NCBI GenBank assembly: GCA_039566865.1 | Contig: CM076960.1 | Coordinates: 18,520,501 to 18,584,500, forward strand | Origin: Aurelia coerulea | Lineage: Eukaryota; Cnidaria; Scyphozoa; Semaeostomeae; Ulmaridae | Length of the DNA stretch: 64,000 bases | Direction: 5' to 3' | Shown here: piece after piece, positions 11,839-24,200 of the stretch | Layout of the letters: every line of letters starts with the position of its first letter | How positions within the stretch are numbered: position 1 is the stretch's first letter | Program-made: the position numbers and the translations under genes | The notes under the pieces: model-generated | What the model was told of the DNA's origin: nothing | Database searches by the model: none | Seen by the model: only the letters and a program-made list of their open reading frames with translations

Positions 11839-11983
11839 TCTGTTTCATCCAACATGCCTTGCATGTGCCGTTTCTTGGTTGTCTTTAGTTGTCGCCATTT
11901 GCATGGGCCATGAAATTGGCGACAACAAAGGTCGAACAAGAGACGGCACGTGCAAGGCATGCTGGATGAAACAGACCCTTTAA
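11839..11983. repeat. Short foldback (hairpin) element
   Basis: GGTCTGTTTCATCCAACATG at about 11839 is matched by the reverse complement CATGCTGGATGAAACAGACC ending near 11982. Further inner pairing covers CCTTGCATGTGCCGT and TTGTCGCCA. About 145 bp in total; possible MITE. Confidence 0.7.
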
Positions 11984-12772
11984 AATGGCAATCATTGATC
12001 AGTCGTTTGATCATGGGCAGGTAAGTCAGATCAATCAATTGATCGCAGATTCCTGCAAATCACCTTTAGCTATTCAGCAAACAAGCCTAGAAAGATAAAC
12101 TTTTCAGTCTGTCTCAAGAAATCTACTAAGAATGCGAGGAATCCTTAACAATCCTTGAGAAGTCTTGTGTTGCTAGAATACCAGGGATTTTGGGTTGAAC
12201 ATCATAGTTTGGTCCAGGCCGTGCAATAGTGAATGCGATCAAAGGCCTTTTAGGGGTGAGGGGTGTAGCCCCAAACAATAATTAGGCCAGGGAACATTTT
12301 TATCCTATTTTCCTTTCTTTCATTTGGTCTTGGGGCTCTGTTTCATTCTTTCGATGTATTTTCCTTCTTTTCTGTTTTATATGTTTTAAGTTTTCAAGGG
12401 CTTTCTTTCTGCAATAGAGCTTTTAGCTATTTCTCCAAAGAATCTGTAACGAGTGACATTTTTTCTCAATTTTAGAAATCTGTAGAATCAGGAAAGTTGA
12501 ATCTCTAATAATCGACACGCAAGGATCTATAACTTTTATTAATATTTTGAAATTCTGCTGATTTCTGCAGTAATGTAGAGAAAAATATCACCTCGATCCA
12601 GACTTTTTGCAGAGTAGCTGAAAGTTCGATTAGCTATTTAGCTTGTATAGCAAGGCCCAATTTTGTAAAGCAAATAGATTTCCGAAAAGACAAAGCGGTT
12701 CGCCTTTCTGCTGTAGTGATTTCACACCTCTGAGTGCACTCATTCAAACGAATATTTGGAAGGTGAAATGCT

Positions 12773-12968
12773 AAAAATTTGTAAGAAGATAGAGGCAAAG
12801 AAAAAAAAGACTTTAAATCAGCACGCTAAGGCCTTTCGATCTTATGTTCTTTAACATTTTGACCTTGCTATAGAAAATGTTAGTCACACTCTGAAGAGAA
12901 CATAAGTTCGAAAGGCCTTAGTGTGCTGATTTAAAGTATTTTTTCTTTGCCTCCATCTTCTTACAAAT
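12773..12968. repeat. Foldback element, about 200 bp
   Basis: The left arm AATTTGTAAGAAGATAGAGG ... AAATCAGCACGCTAAGGCCT ... TTATGTTC is mirrored by GAACATAA ... AGGCCTTAGTGTGCTGATTT ... ATCTTCTTACAAATT. Arms are about 80-90 bp around a short centre. Confidence 0.75.
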
Positions 12969-14379
12969 TCATTCAAACGAAAATGACCAAAGAAGGCAGA
13001 GCATTATGGTTGGTAGCACAGAAGGTGTAAAATCTATTCTTGTGGCTGTCAAATCGCTTTGTCTTATTCAGATCAGTGTCCTTTGTTTTGCCAAATTTGC
13101 CCTTCTTTGCTCGTATGGGAATTGATAAAGGGGTGTTGTATGCAAAGGGATGTTGTATGAAAGGGGTGCTTGTAAGGTTGGGAAGCTAATTAACAGAGTT
13201 ATGTACTTTTAGCCATCTTTTTACGTATCGTTGATCAATAGATCAATCGATCGATTGATAAATCGATATATCTGTTTGATAGAGTTTAATGTTGTTCTGT
13301 AAATAGCCTATTTGGACATTATGTAAATGATGTGGGCATGGGTTATGAAACAGAAGTTATGAAAGAGTATTGTGTATTTTGAGTTCACGAATGTGTTAAC
13401 GTTTCATGGTATTAGTCAAGCAACCAACTCGCCTCCTTTCTTTTTGTGCATTTTCACTGTTTGTGATACCGTAAAATCCTGTTAAAAAGAACCTCGAATT
13501 TTCTGCAACAGGCTGACATGGCTCGTGGTACATTTATTGTGTAGAAGCTGGAAGCTCTTTTAGTTTCTTTTATGTGCGTTGAAATTGTACAGTAAATCCC
13601 CGCAGATAAGAACCTACTTTTTTGAGAGCCAGGCTGAAGTAGGTTCTTATTCCAGGCGTACTTAGGTCCATTTTGGGGTAAAACGTTCTTAAAGAGCCCT
13701 TGTCGCCCGGCGTTCTTTGCAGGCACGCCGCAATTTCTGACTGTCTGAAAATCAAATTTAGCCCTAGCGGAAAAGGTTGAAATATTTGTTTCCTCGTCGA
13801 AAATTATACAAGTTCCATCATAGATGATTGCCGAATGTTTCCTTGGCCTTGTGATAAATTGTGATCTATCAAATTGTTTATGAATATTTCCTGGAACGTT
13901 ATTTCGTACTTTCGTAATTTAATAAGAACCGAAAATTTATCAAGTTCAAAACAGGCTTTTCTGTCCGACATATTATCACCCATGGATCAAATTCCCGCCG
14001 GACATTACAAATGCAGCGGGGAAACTTTTGAAATTATCAATTTTCAACGGAGATTACCCCTAAAAATCTCCATATCAACGTTCTCTTCTGTTACTTTATG
14101 AAAATTGTGGTACAACTTTCTCGAGAAAATGTCTTTTTCAGCCGGTTTCCATTCATGTGGCGAGGACTTTGGGAATGTCTCCCTTCGTGGAATTCCCATC
14201 CATTTTTAGAACTTCTTGATGTCTGAAACCATGGTCCCATCAGTGCTCTTTTTCAGAATTTTTGGAAAAGGGAGGAGGCATTACTCAAAGTTAATAATAG
14301 AACGAAAAACAGTTTTCAGATTTAGAAAGTAAGTTCCTTAGAAAGTCCCTTCCTTCTTAGAATTTATCGAAAGGGAAAG

Positions 14380-14583
14380 TTGCGCAGAAGCGGGGTTTTG
14401 TCCCCATTGAGCAATGCAATTCAATATATAACAATGCACGAGGAACAGAAAGTATTCAGACCGAAGACAATTTTGAACGAAGCAAGAAGCAAAAAGCGAT
14501 TTTATGCACCCTACCGACGACAGTATGAAGATTTTGATAGTGGTCAGTTTGATGATGCCGTTTATTTCAGCATTGACAGGTAA
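14380..14583 (+). CDS. Weak exon-like open frame ending at a donor site
   Basis: A 67-codon frame containing SKKRFYAPYRRQYEDFDSG and ending DDAVYFSIDR immediately before a GTAAAT donor-like sequence (14580 onward). Composition looks protein-like, but no domain, partner exon or signal peptide is recognised. It may be a lone exon, part of a 5' UTR, or chance. Confidence 0.2.
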   Translation: MRRSGVLSPLSNAIQYITMHEEQKVFRPKTILNEARSKKRFYAPYRRQYEDFDSGQFDDAVYFSIDR

Positions 14584-14691
14584 ATAAATGATTTAGTTGG
14601 GTATTCATTATCTTATTTTTGTCACTTGCAATTTGGCTGAGTGTCGAAATGGATGCACAGAGTAAACTATAAAATTGATAGATAGCAAGGC

Positions 14692-15197
14692 CTAGAGTAG
14701 TTTCGGATATTATGGAACACTTAACGGAAAAAAATTAATGGTGAACATAATTCATGACACATCTGGCCACACTTGGTATTAGCAATTAGGCCTAAGCATG
14801 CTCTAATGTTTCATCAGTATGCCCTGATTCTGAAACGTTGGTTGTTGATAAACAAGGCAAAAAAATGAACACGGGTTGAGTTGGGCATTATGGAACACTG
14901 TCGGGTATTTTGGAACTAAGCTATTTCTATTGTTTGTATACTGGTTAATGTTTGAGATATCTCAAGAAAATGGCAGCCAGAAATCACTCTTGTCTGATGT
15001 CCTTCATTATCAGCGATATGGAGAGTACACAAAATGCTACAGCTGCCTAACATCAATCAAAATATGGCAGAAGAGGTATGAAGACTTGAACCTAATGAAA
15101 TTAACAAGTTTCTTTCTCATCCCGAGGCCGCTAAGCTTCATTTACTGAATAATGTCCCAAAATACCCGACATCCCATAATACCCGAAACCACTCTAG
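14692..15197. mobile_element. TIR element with CTAGAGTGGTTTCGG ends
   Basis: The left end CTAGAGTAGTTTCGGATATT and the reverse complement of the right end CTAGAGTGGTTTCGGGTATT differ at two positions. A second inner pair (TCGGGTATTTTGGAAC / GTCCCAAAATACCCGA) repeats the terminal motif. About 506 bp, non-autonomous. The flanking duplication is not clear. Confidence 0.65.
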
Positions 15198-15684
15198 TAC
15201 CTCGTTCATGTCATTGTTTCTATGCATTTTGAGGCCCAAAACATCCCACCCTTCCTTGGGTGCTTTAAACCCCACGCTGAAGGTACGCCGATAAAAAAAT
15301 CGGTTATGCCAGGAAACCAAAATACTGATACAACAGAGAGCTGAGGAATAGAAGACCATCATTTGGAAAGAGATATTGTCTAGAATATTGATCTCAGGCC
15401 AGGGGCCAGGTATATTTTGGTACGGATATCGTAACTCAACATATGTTGAGTTCAACAACTGCAACAACATAATTGAAAATACAGCAACTACAACTTTGAT
15501 GGTGTTGTTCAAGATATGGTGGATTGGTCGATGATCAGAAATTATCTTAAAATGGCATTAAAATTGAAAAAAGGAAATTATTTTATTGCGTCAAACTAAA
15601 ACCGACAGAGGTTATCACACCAATATATATATATCTTGGCCAAGACAGTGCAAGCTGATGCTGTGTATAAAATAATTTGCTCCA

Positions 15685-16825
15685 TTTAGTACGAAACATG
15701 TCTTTTTAGGTCTTTTTCTTGCAGTGTGTTGAGTGAACGATAACGGTCATACTCAACATGGCACTTATAGAGCGTAATGTAACAGTCTAAAATAAGTTTC
15801 TCTTGCTCCATTTAGTACGAAACATGTCTTTTTAGGTCTTTTTCTTGCAGTGTGTTAAGTGAACGATAATGGTAAAACTCAATATGGCACTTATAGAACG
15901 TAATGTAACAGTCTATGATAAGTTTCTCTTGCTTCATTTAGTACCAAACATGTCTTTTTAGGTCTTTTTCTTGCAGTGTGTTGAGTGAACGATAATGGTC
16001 ATACTCAACATGGCACTTATAGAGCGTAATGTAACAGTCTAAAATAAGTTTCTCTTGCTCCATTTAGTACGAAACATGTCTTTTTAGGTCTTTTTCTTGC
16101 AGTGTGTTGAGTGAACGATAATGGTAAAACTCAACATGGCACTTATAGAACGTAATGTAACAGTCTATGATAAGTTTCTCTTGCTCTTGCATTTAGTACG
16201 ATAATGGTAAAAAACATGTCTTTTTAGGCTTCATTTAGTACCAAACATGTCTTTTTAGGTCTTTTTCTTGCAGTGTGTTGAGTGAACGATAATGGTAACA
16301 ACTCAACATGGCACTTATAGAACGTAATGTAACAGTCTAATGATAAGTTTCTCTTGCTTCATTTAGTACCAAACATGTCTTTTTAGGTCTTTTTCTTGCA
16401 GTGTGTTGAGTGAACGATAATGGTAAAACTCAACATGGCACTTATAGAACGTAATGTAACAGTCGATGATAAGTTTCTCTTGCTTCATTTAGTATGAAAC
16501 ATGTCTTTTTATGTTTTTTTCTTGCAGTATGTTGAATGAACGATAATGGTAAAACTCAACATGGCACTTATAGAGCGTAATGTAACAGTCTAAAATGAGT
16601 TGCTCTTGCTTCATTTAGTATGAAACATGTCTTTTTAGGTTTTTTTCTTGCAGTGTGTTGAATGAACGATAGTGGTAAAACTCAACATGGCACTTATACT
16701 GTAGAGCGTAATGTAACAGTCTAAAATAAGTTTCTCTTGCTTCATTTAGTACCAAACATGTCTTTTTAGGTCTTTTTCTTGCAGTGTGTTGAGTGAACGA
16801 TAATGGTAAAACTCAACATGGCATT
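15685..16825 (+). repeat. 126-bp tandem array, about nine copies plus one short unit
   Basis: Unit starts (TTTAGTAC) fall at 15685, 15811, 15937, 16063, 16192, 16234, 16362, 16488, 16614 and 16745, mostly 126 bp apart; the unit at 16192 is only 42 bp. Every full unit contains TCTTTTTCTTGCAG or a close variant, a good match to a 3' splice site. The first four copies alternate two sequence variants (AAAATAAG / TATGATAAG), so a 252-bp pair was itself duplicated. Confidence 0.9.
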
Positions 16826-17946
16826 TTTTCATGTTCCTTGTTGATCGTTAGGGCGTCCCCTCCAAATGTCTCACTGAGGGGCACACCACTGAGCAGAACA
16901 TAATAATCCTACTTTGATATGAAATCAGAATCTGATCAGAATCAGATCTTTTCAAATCTGAAAATCTTTCACGTCTGTAGGTGGGGGGGGGGGCACCGCC
17001 TGAAAGTTTTTTAGGCCCAGGGATAAAACTTGGAAATGAAGCTTCCTGTATCCGAAGCGGGAATGTAGATAAAAATTGTGATCTTTCCTTATTTGGCCCT
17101 CTAGACCCTGATTTCCTTAGAGGATACCATCCCTGCCCCTCTTTCAGCGGCCCCGGTAGGGGGGGGCTTGTCTCAAATTAATTGGCAAACAAGGGCGCCC
17201 TTCGACATCGGGCATGTTATCCGTCATTTTCTTGAATTTTGCCCTCATTCCAGCCATTGCAACCCTGTTAGTCAACCCTCTAAATCGCGGTTGTGGTTGT
17301 TGAAATTCAACACATGTTGAGTACCGAAATGGTACACAAATATAAGTTCAGGCATCCTTTCAATAAAAGGAAAATGCAGTGATTCTAAAATTGATTAACG
17401 ATATCAAGGAATGCTTTTATGCATCAGCCAGTGGGGGAAACTTTTCCAAAAATTAAGGGGGGAAGCTATTGTTTCAGTTAAAAAAAGCATTATTTGTTTC
17501 TATTGTTTTCAAACAACAGATCTTTGTACTAGCCAAAACATTGGAGGGGGGGCAATCGCTCCCCTCAACCCCAAGTGTCCACCACTGGCATCAACCAATT
17601 GTGCAAAATATTTTCTGACTTTGATTTTGTTCTTCAAACTGTATTGGAAAGTTAACTGTTGTACCCCAGACATTTAACCAATTACCAATGAGTACAAAAA
17701 GAAACTAATATGTCATTGATGCTTCAGACATTCCCCAGGGCTCAATCTTCATTGAATCCCCTATTGTTCATCCATTATCTGTTTTGACTGCCATAGTATT
17801 TTTCTTATGTGTGCCAGTGCCACACTTTCCATCAGGGGCATGTCCAGCATACAATCCTGTTGTTTCATCTGGGTTGCTCGAAATGCACCTTAAGATTTCA
17901 ATCAATTGTAAAAATGATATTTTAATCATTCTCTTGTTTTTCATAG
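16826..17946. other. Non-coding, G-rich patches, no gene recognised
   Basis: Contains a G-homopolymer tract near 16982-16993 and old repeat-like sequence. An open frame without ATG runs from 17709 into the receptor A Ig exon; its upstream part is treated as intron because the paralogue has an acceptor at the corresponding place. Confidence 0.5.
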
Positions 17947-18246
17947 ATCTAAGGATCCTTTCCTGCCCGAAAAAGGCAATCCTCAGGCTGAACAGCACAG
18001 CAAATGTCAACTGTAGTTTGACAGGAAATTTTAGCCAAGTCCCAACAATGAATGTCACAAAGATAAAAGATAGTTGTGGCCCAGATACGTCAAATTACAC
18101 ACTGACAATAGTCAGGGACAATGGGACAAAGATTCTGACAATCTCGTTTGGAAATATTGCATGCTGGGCGACTGGAGGAGATTATATGATAAAAGTGCAG
18201 ATGGGAAACATTACAGACCAGCAGATGATAGAAATTAGAATAGCAG
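17947..18246 (+). CDS. Receptor A exon: Ig-like N-terminal domain
   Basis: Acceptor TTTTCATAG ends at 17946, donor GTAAGA starts at 18247; phases 1/1. It encodes KAILRLNSTANVNCSLTG, then NYTLTIVRDNG and GGDYMIKVQMGN, an Ig-like strand pattern with several N-glycosylation sites. Same phases and similar ending as the receptor B exon 34320-34610. Confidence 0.75.
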
Positions 18247-21200
18247 GTAAGAGTAACACTTAAAGTTGTGCTAGAATAGCGGAAGAAGAAACAACATTTA
18301 TCCATGTACATTAGACTTTTTTCTCTGGTTCTGTTTTTGAAGGAGTCGTGGCACAGTTGGTGTAGGTACCCCCCCCCCCTGCCTTTGCAGCTAGAACAGT
18401 CAGGTGGACAGGGTTCAATCCCAGGTAGAGACCCACCTCTTGAGCATCATGACCAATGGACGCAGACTCAATCACTAGGTCTTCTGTACGTCTGCAATCC
18501 CAACCTATTAGGTGCTACAGCTGTGACCTTTACCGTCACTTCACCTTTCTTAACCTTAAGAGTTGTAATGAAAATCTAAAGAATTCTTACTCAAAAATTC
18601 TTGCTTGGAAAATTCCTGAAGAATTATTGATTTAATGTATACAGTATATTCAGGGCCTGTTGGGTGTACTACGTGGTGTGCCAAAAAGCACTCTTGTTCA
18701 AAATTCATCAAAATTTGATTACAGGGCTGATCGTTGAATTTCTCCTCTGTCATGTAGATCAAATATTTTGAAATTAGCAAATTTAGGTCTCTCTAGGGTT
18801 GCCTGATTTTGAAGAATACTGCAAAATAAGCATGGTGCCTGAAGAGCTACGGCAGGAGTGCTACACCCTCCCTCTCAGAAGCATTTAGCCTTAGAAAGTT
18901 GTGGGAATTTTGGGGTTATCATCAAAGGAAATTTGGCAAAATGACGTATGAAAACTGCATTTTAGGGCATTCTAGCCCCCTGTCAGAAGTTCCAGCCCCT
19001 CTGCTTCAAGAAGCATTTATGATCTCCAGATTAATTTCTATTTGCTTATCAAGCGTTTACTACTCTTTTGGCTAAAATGCTAGAAAGAAAAATGCAAAAT
19101 TTCATTTTGACTTGAATCATGATGAAAAATCATCAAAGGAAATTTGGCAAAATGACGTATGAAAACTGCATTTTAGGGCATTCTAGCCCCCTGTCAGAAG
19201 TTCCAGCCCCTCTGCTTCAAGAAGCATTTATGATCTCCAGATTAATTTCTATTTGCTTATCAAGCGTTTACTACTCTTTTGGCTAAAATGCTAGAAAGAA
19301 AAATGCAAAATTTCATTTTGACTTGAATCATGATGAAAAATTTCACAATAATTGCAAGAATAGGATTTTTTGACATGTTATGCTATATGCCTTTACAGTA
19401 AGTATATATAAGTAAAAAGAAGCATTTTATCATCTTTAAATGTAGTTGGATTATCGACAAAAGATTCCAAAAGCAGAAAAGTTTGTGGTAAGTTTGATAG
19501 TCAAGTTTTGGTCATTACGGGAGTACTTTTTTGAGACATGCAGCAGTATGGATAGAATATTTTTAATGCTCATTGTGTCATTTTTTTCAGATATTCCTGC
19601 ATTACCAGATGCATTGAAAGTCAACTTCACAAGTGTACCATCGTTATTCTCACACTTGTTTGCTTTGGAAGCAACTCTTCCCAGAAAACACAGCTGTGAA
19701 TATCAGCTTGAAACAAAGTACACCTCAACATACAAAATGTTTGGGTGTTTAAAGGAAACAAAACTAATGTCTGGGAGGCTGCATTGTGTGGTTGTGAATG
19801 ATACAGATAGGGTGGATAGAGATCTGGTTTGTGAAGCATCCAATGAAGGCAAAATTCTCGATGTTTGTTTGATGCCAGAAATAAAAGATTGCTTTCTGCT
19901 GATAACTCTTCAGGGAATAAACAAGCTTGGCAGCTCAACTCAACTCAATGTTACAACACCTCGCCTCAAATATACAGGTAATTTTGTGCTTTTTCTTAAT
20001 TTAACTAATTTATAAGAGTTCGTTCAGTACACATCTTTCATGATTTAAAGCTTCAATTTCTTTTCTTTCTTGGAATTTTGATGATAGTCCTTCTAAATCT
20101 TGAGAAATGCAAAGAATTCTTTTGACATTCTTGCGAGTTTTTGGCCAAAGAAAAGTTACTGAAAGCAAGTATCATTATTCAAGGAAACTTACACATATCC
20201 ATATAGCATCTCTGATGCAGTATCTAACTCCAAAAACATGCGGCTAATGATTCAAATCATTGATCAAAGTTACCCTCGGTAAAAAATGCAATTTGTGCAA
20301 AAATTTTCCAATCAGTTTGCGCTGAGTATATAATGCTATCATTTTTTGCATAGTTTGCAAGTTTGAATGTTCGATGGCACCAATTTACATGATTACAGAA
20401 TGCTTCAAATAAATTTGTAAATTGGTTTGGTGCAAAATTCCAACTCGTTACAAACAATTACAAATGCCTAAATCTGAAAAACACTCAGAACAAGCACAAA
20501 TTTGTACAAATTTGCTGCAAACCAAATGCTGACAAATTCAAGCCCCAATTTTTACTGTGGGTGATTCTAACACACAGGCTTAGCATCAACGTTGGTTGTA
20601 AGAAGAAGTATAAAATAGAAACTGACATTAGACGACTTGAAATAAAACTGAATCTCACACAATTTCTCCAAGCAAGTTACAGTGCAGGCCTTTGCACACA
20701 TCAGCTTGGTTTTCCTGCCTACGAATTCTTGTTTGGACAAATTAACAGTCTTTCATATGGCTCAAGAATTGTTATCACAATGTGCAGCATGCTTTTGCAT
20801 GAAATCAGCGACTTGCTCTGCACAGTTTCCAGAATAACTGACTGAAATTCACTCCCTTTAACATGCACAAGGCCTGTACTGTATAAACAAATGTGTGTTG
20901 CAAATGAGACACATGTTAAGAAAACTCAGACTTGATTTTCAGTCCTTTTGTACAAATGCTGTTAAGTCTTCTCCTTTTTTCTCCCTGATAGTTCCAGCGA
21001 TGGCACCAAGGTTAAAATGTATGGCAAGTTCAAGAAAGCTCAAAATATCATGGTCCAAACCCTGTTACCATCTGGACTATCAGTATCGAATCAAATTTGG
21101 TAAAGTCAACCAAACCATGAAGTACCAGGTATCTAAATTTGTATTTTGCTAGCTATGACACAGGAAGCCCAGGCGGTTGATTGAACGATAGTAAGTTCAA

Positions 21201-24200
21201 AACTTCAAAATAGGCAAAGGTAGTATACAGTACCTTTGTGTCTTATCTGTTGCACATCTCTACGGTTGCATTGTGTTTCCTTTGTAATCTTATATAGGAA
21301 GGCGTAATGTTACTTCACATCGAACTCTCGTATTCGAATAATTACGCTGTACAGAAGTCAACAAAGGAATCACAATGCAGCCGTAGAGAATTGCAACAGA
21401 TAAGACACAAAGGTATATTACCATTGTCTATTTTGAAGTTTTGAACTTATTATCGTTCAATCAACCGCCTGGGCTTCCTTTGGCATGAGTATGCAGGTGT
21501 CCAAAAAATATTGTGCTCCGTTTGTGTGGCTGCCGTGGAGGAGCTCTAGCGTCAAGTATCTCCATTTTTACACAGCTACATAGGCCAGGCTTCAATTTAG
21601 AGTATGAGACCTTATTTTAGTCAATCTGACAAGTTGTTGCTGAATGACAGAAGAAAAGGCAAAATATGTGGTTGCTTCAAAACAGCTTTTCTATATTTCA
21701 ACAGAAATTTCAAAATCAAGTGATGCTTGAATGAAGAGTTCTTGTCTTACAGATAAACTAGCTGTTAACATGATTAAATGACTGCAGCTCCAAGCAAGAT
21801 TGGAAAGTCTGCCTTGCACGCAATCTATGTGAAAACAATAGTCTCTCGCTTGAAAGAAATGAGTTTATGCAAATAGACCTTTTCGCTATTCTACAAAAGA
21901 GTCAGGATCGAGCAACATTTTTATACAAGAGTTTTGATTGAATAGCGTCACAGTGACGGATAAATGATGCTTGTTGACCCTTTAAAATGTGCAGAAAATT
22001 TAGATACGACGCTAGAAGCTTTTTTTGAAAATTGACTTAGTTTGGTATTTTATTTGCTTGAATAGTATATCTCAAAATAATGTTTTTCAACTTGTAATTT
22101 CTTAATCTTTGAATATTGAAAACAAATATTCTATCATCTAGAACATTTATCATTGATATGATAATCGAGTTTTTATGATTTTTTAAACCGGAGTAGTTGC
22201 TGTGCCATTCGGTATCGAACCATATGTACGAATCAGTTGTATCGTGTCATGGTATGTTTACTGGAAGCAAATTTATTCAATATCCATATAACTTTTTTCT
22301 TAAATCGTACGACTGAGATTAAAGACCAATGACGGATATATAGCGTCTTGTTTAAAAATAGAACAAAACGACGCTACGTCTGTCTATTTGTCCATTGTTT
22401 TGATAATCTCTTGAGATCATCGAATACAATGGAATACAATGGAAAACAATGGGTTATATTTAGGTTGCCCAGGCCCCGAAGTTAAGTTGCCTTACATCTC
22501 TGTCATTTGTCTTTAAGACTACGGTCACAGTATACCAGCCCAATTTGAAAATATTGAAAAATGTGAGGGTGGCAAAATCTTAGCTATCGTTCACAGATTA
22601 CCGGCACAATTTGAAAACGGTGAAAGATGTCACCACGGTGGCAAATTTTAGCCAGCGTTCACAGGATACCGCCACAATTTGAAACGGTAGAAATTTTGAG
22701 GGTGACAAACTCATTGTAATCGTCCCAAGAATTTGATGCCAAAGAAATGTACCAACACCTTAAGAATCGATCAGCCTCGTTTTAAAAGCGGATAATAATG
22801 TTTCATTTTCATTTTTTTCAAGTGCCGTTCCATTCCGTTTTCAAATTCTGCCGTTTTCAAAATCTACTGGCAACAATTGTGCCCCGTTTTATGTATGAAA
22901 GGGAGGCCTACCCATGGCCGTTCTCAAATCGTGCCAGTATCATATGAAGGCAGCCTAAGGGTGCGACCTATATGGGGGGTGGCCCTATCTGTGAGAGCAA
23001 CTTAAATGCGGGTTTTTATGGTAATTCATTTTCTTCTGACAGAGAACCCCATGGATAACAAGCCCGTATTCATTAACTGGTTTAACACCATATACCAACT
23101 ATCAAATCTGCATTGAAGCATGGAGCTATGACAGTTCCGCGACCAAATGCATTATCTGCAGGACGGATGAAGATGGTAAGTTGTTGATAGCATATGTTCC
23201 AGATCTTTAAAAACAGTGGTGTAAAATTATAACACCTACAGTTGCTCTTCAGATATTTAATTAAAGTTTGTTACAATCCCTGTGAAAATCCGTTGAAAAA
23301 TAATGGAGCTATCTGACCTTCAGAAGATCAAATTTGCCTGATAGCAAGTTTTCATAATTTCAGCACGCAAATAGATATATATTTACATATAAAATCTTAC
23401 AAATTTGCTGGTCTTCATAGGGATCGTGCTTCGGAGGATGCTAATTTTGTAGAAATTCCTTCAGTTTCCCTTTGAATATGGTAATCGTGGAACTCTTTCT
23501 GATTTTTAATGGGATTTCTTTGCACCAGAATAGACAAAACTACTTTTGGAGAATTCTAGGTTCTACCTTGGGGTGTCCAGACAAGACGTACAAACTTTTT
23601 TACCAATAAAACCCTCAGGCTTCTCTTAAATATGCAGGCAAATTTAGCACCATATTTTTACCTTTCCGGAGGAAGCAAAGGAAATTTATTTGATTTTAGT
23701 TCGTTATAGCTATACATTACTTCCATCTTAGCGATCTTGCTAATTGTGTCTTCTGTTGCAGTTCCTTCGAAAGGACCGACAATAAGCGACACAAAAATAA
23801 TCGATGAAGGGAAAGAAAACCCGAGATGGGATCTTGTCATATTTTGGAAGGTAATTGTTTCTTTATGCGCATACTAACCGGTTTTGTGTTGTACAGGAAA
23901 ATATAAAGCCCGAGGTCTTAAAAGTACAGACCGAGCTTGCGAGGTATGTGCAATAAGACCGAGGGCTTTATATTTTCCTTTACAACTACAAAACCGGTTA
24001 GTATGAGTTTTATTACCTGATAGCTTCTAATTTTGACTTATACCATTTAGTCAAACTCATTTTGTTACTGTTATGTCGTTTGAGTTCATTGTAAATCTCA
24101 CAGGCCTAAATCAGTTGCTGTGGTGACAAAAACGCGTCCTTGTATCGTATTGTACAAGGCTACGGGAAAACCGCGGGAAATGTGCGATTAACCAATGAGA

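Larger units (their letters stand above)
9859..17946. other. Intergenic region between hnRNP and receptor A, plus unidentified 5' part of receptor A
   Basis: No confident gene. It contains a dispersed repeat (10065-10135 and again 13690-13770), a weak 67-bp duplication (about 10531-10650), hairpin elements (11839-11983; 12773-12968), a TIR element (14692-15197), a 126-bp tandem array (15685-16825), and two weak exon-like frames (10810-11109 minus; 14380-14583 plus). The receptor A first exon (signal peptide) should be here or near 17.9 kb but I could not recognise it. Confidence 0.6.

Noticed and set aside
14876..15512. Two frames (plus 14876-15148, minus 15138-15512), the latter with a hydrophobic start and YPYQNIPGPWPE reminiscent of a P450 N-terminus
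   Set aside because: Both overlap the ends of a TIR element (14692-15197), the P450 resemblance is limited to PGP, and no further motif follows.
17709..17946. Open frame continuous with the receptor A Ig exon, with a hydrophobic LTAIVFFLC stretch
   Set aside because: No in-frame ATG before it, and the paralogue plus the TTTTCATAG acceptor put the exon start at 17947; kept as a remote alternative for a non-standard start.
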